A stretch of 64,000 bases of DNA, taken from the NCBI RefSeq assembly GCF_004103735.1, contig NZ_CP035281.1, positions 2,686,840-2,750,839 on the forward strand, in the 5' to 3' direction. Below the pieces are notes generated by a model, which ran no database searches, was not told the origin of the DNA, and saw only the letters and a program-made list of their open reading frames with translations. Position numbers and translations under genes: made by a program. How positions within the stretch are numbered: position 1 is the first letter of the stretch; the number at the start of each line of letters is the position of its first letter. Shown in pieces: positions 63,031 through 64,000 of the stretch. The stretch is from Aminipila luticellarii (GTDB lineage Bacteria; Bacillota; Clostridia; Peptostreptococcales; Anaerovoracaceae).

Positions 63031-63047
63031 ATAGAACGCCCTCTCAC

Positions 63048-63389
63048 TTATTTTTTTTGAATTAATCCAGCTCTTTTTACAAGAGAATTCATAGATTTGT
63101 AAACCTCATCACATTTTACATCGTTGATAGTATTTCTCGCAATAAAAATAAGATCAAATCCCGTTTGCATATCGGATTCCATTCGTCTAAAACTCTCTTT
63201 CATAAGTCGTCTAGCCCTGTTTCTTACTACGCTGTTTCCTACTTTTTTACTTGCTAAAAACCCTAATCGATTGTAATCCAAGTTATTTTTTTTGTAAAAT
63301 AAGACCACATATCTTCCACCGAAAGAATTTCCTTTTTTATAAATAGCAGAAAAATCTTTTTTTTTGCGTAATACACCTTCTTTAAGCAT
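63048..63389 (-). CDS. rnpA: Ribonuclease P protein component
   Basis: A 113-residue RNase P protein. The RNR signature is [17 protein letters not shown] (about 54-70). It supports tRNA 5'-end maturation with the RNA subunit, which is not in the window. ATG 63389 was chosen (GGTGATGTA upstream); a longer reading starts at 63404. It follows rpmH. Confidence 0.94.
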   Translation of the reverse strand: MLKEGVLRKKKDFSAIYKKGNSFGGRYVVLFYKKNNLDYNRLGFLASKKVGNSVVRNRARRLMKESFRRMESDMQTGFDLIFIARNTINDVKCDEVYKSMNSLVKRAGLIQKK

Positions 63390-63426
63390 TACATCACCAT
63401 ACAAGAGTATTCTGATCCATCTTTAA

Positions 63427-63454
63427 AACAAAAAGACCACAGTCGCGGTCTCTA
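63427..63454 (-). terminator. Attenuator-like hairpin between rpmH and rnpA
   Basis: A 7-bp stem (AGACCGC with GTGGTCT) followed by TTTTTGTTTT on the minus strand, directly at the rpmH stop. It would set rpmH above rnpA expression. Confidence 0.65.
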
Positions 63455-63586
63455 TGCAGATAACTTGTTTCTGCCTCTTGCTCTTCTTCTCTTCAATACA
63501 TTTCTACCGTTCTTTGTACTCATTCTTTTTCTAAAACCATGTTCTTTTGATCTCTGCCTTTTCTTTGGCTGATACGTCTGTTTCAT
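63452..63586 (-). CDS. rpmH: 50S ribosomal protein L34
   Basis: A 44-residue ribosomal protein, basic, with the family sequence beginning [18 protein letters not shown] and ending [12 protein letters not shown]. It is the first gene of the origin-proximal unit, and adjoins oriC/dnaA in most bacteria. AGGAGGTGTG precedes the ATG. Confidence 0.96.
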   Translation of the reverse strand: MKQTYQPKKRQRSKEHGFRKRMSTKNGRNVLKRRRARGRNKLSA

Positions 63587-63684
63587 TTTACACACCTCCT
63601 TGCTTCATTCAATAATTATCAGGTTTTACGTACATCTAAATTTCAACGTACATTTCCGATCGCATGTCCTTTACATGCCATATC

Positions 63685-63713
63685 ATTATACAGTCAGTAC
63701 CCAGCCATGTCAA
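63685..63713 (-). promoter_or_regulatory. SigmaA promoter of rpmH
   Basis: On the minus strand, TTGACA (63708-63713), 17 bp, TATAAT (63685-63690): both boxes match consensus, about 100 bp upstream of rpmH. Confidence 0.92.
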
Positions 63714-64000
63714 TGTTTTTAACACGTTTACCAATAATAATTAAAATGAAATAAATATTTTTGATCCGTGTTTTTTTATCTAAAATCTATATCTAGTTGT
63801 TCGTGTGAAAACTATGCACAATTTTGTCCACTATATGTGGATAAAGTTGAAAGGATTGAAAGTTCAATATAAAAAATTTAACTATTGCCTGTGGATAACT
63901 TAATTGTTATTATATATTTAGGAATTATATATTTTCATTTTTTATCTGATTAGTTCTTTTTTACTAATCATTTTATATTTAAGCATAAGGATGTAAACAA
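63714..64000. other. oriC-like region between rpmH and (off-window) dnaA
   Basis: Two exact DnaA boxes, TGTGGATAA at 63836-63844 and 63890-63898, plus a near-match CTATGCACA at 63812-63820. The segment is AT-rich, especially after 63900, which could be an unwinding element. No coding sequence is seen to the window end. Confidence 0.75.

Overview
The window looks like chromosome next to the replication origin of an amino-acid-fermenting anaerobe of the Clostridia. The best guess is the Peptostreptococcales/Anaerovoracaceae type, inferred from gene content only. Evidence: the right end runs oriC-like DnaA boxes, rpmH, rnpA, yidD, yidC, jag, mnmE, mnmG, rsmG, noc, parA, parB in the classic Firmicute order with two parS sites. 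The centre carries a complete oxidative ornithine-fermentation operon. Redox genes are of anaerobe type (rubredoxin, FprA, ferredoxins). No tRNA, rRNA, CRISPR array or intact transposase was seen.

Layout. 1-1.8 kb: a truncated class V aminotransferase and an ECF transporter S subunit. 1.8-3.0 kb: a decayed plasmid-like patch (Rep_3 fragment, clustered inverted repeats, orphan membrane protein). 3-16 kb: housekeeping and accessory genes (two chemoreceptors, C69 dipeptidase, YlmH, D-serine dehydratase, CDF exporter, rubredoxin-FprA-Nfo, CheV, GIY-YIG). 16-26.4 kb: ord-ortA-ortB-oraS-oraE-GlmL-like-orr, behind a textbook sigma-54 promoter, with a PAS/AAA+ activator upstream and palindromic candidate enhancer sites. 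26.5-27.7 kb: a 44-aa peptide gene, an ArsR-type repressor with its promoter and operator, and an HD hydrolase.

28-36.6 kb holds the most interesting unit. It encodes a crotonase-fold hydrolase resembling 6-oxocamphor hydrolase, an Hsp90, both subunits of a 3-oxoacid CoA-transferase, a beta-keto acid cleavage enzyme (BKACE), a thiolase, a LysR regulator and an MFS transporter. All lie on one strand, several start-stop overlaps occur, and the two transcription units share a 15-bp promoter motif. This reads as an uncharacterised pathway that breaks a beta-diketone or beta-keto acid into acetyl-CoA. 36.6-38.5 kb: nhaA lies between the intact rlmH and a perfect 136-bp copy of the rlmH 3' end, a footprint of integration at the site used by staphylococcal SCC elements.

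38.5-48.5 kb: WalJ/YycI/YycH without WalRK, RNase H, a cysteine-desulfurase-like enzyme, a guanidine-I riboswitch driving a Gdx exporter, a compact repair operon (SprT, Ogt, DUF362-ferredoxin, AlkD), and two tandem YtrA-type GntR regulators. 48.5-50.1 kb: a 1.6-kb AT-rich gene desert carrying five perfect and two near-perfect TGTAT-N10-ATACA palindromes, probably GntR operators. 50.1-54.1 kb: a MacAB-like ABC efflux operon, a candidate small RNA and a DUF1294 protein. 54.3-64 kb: the origin-proximal housekeeping block.
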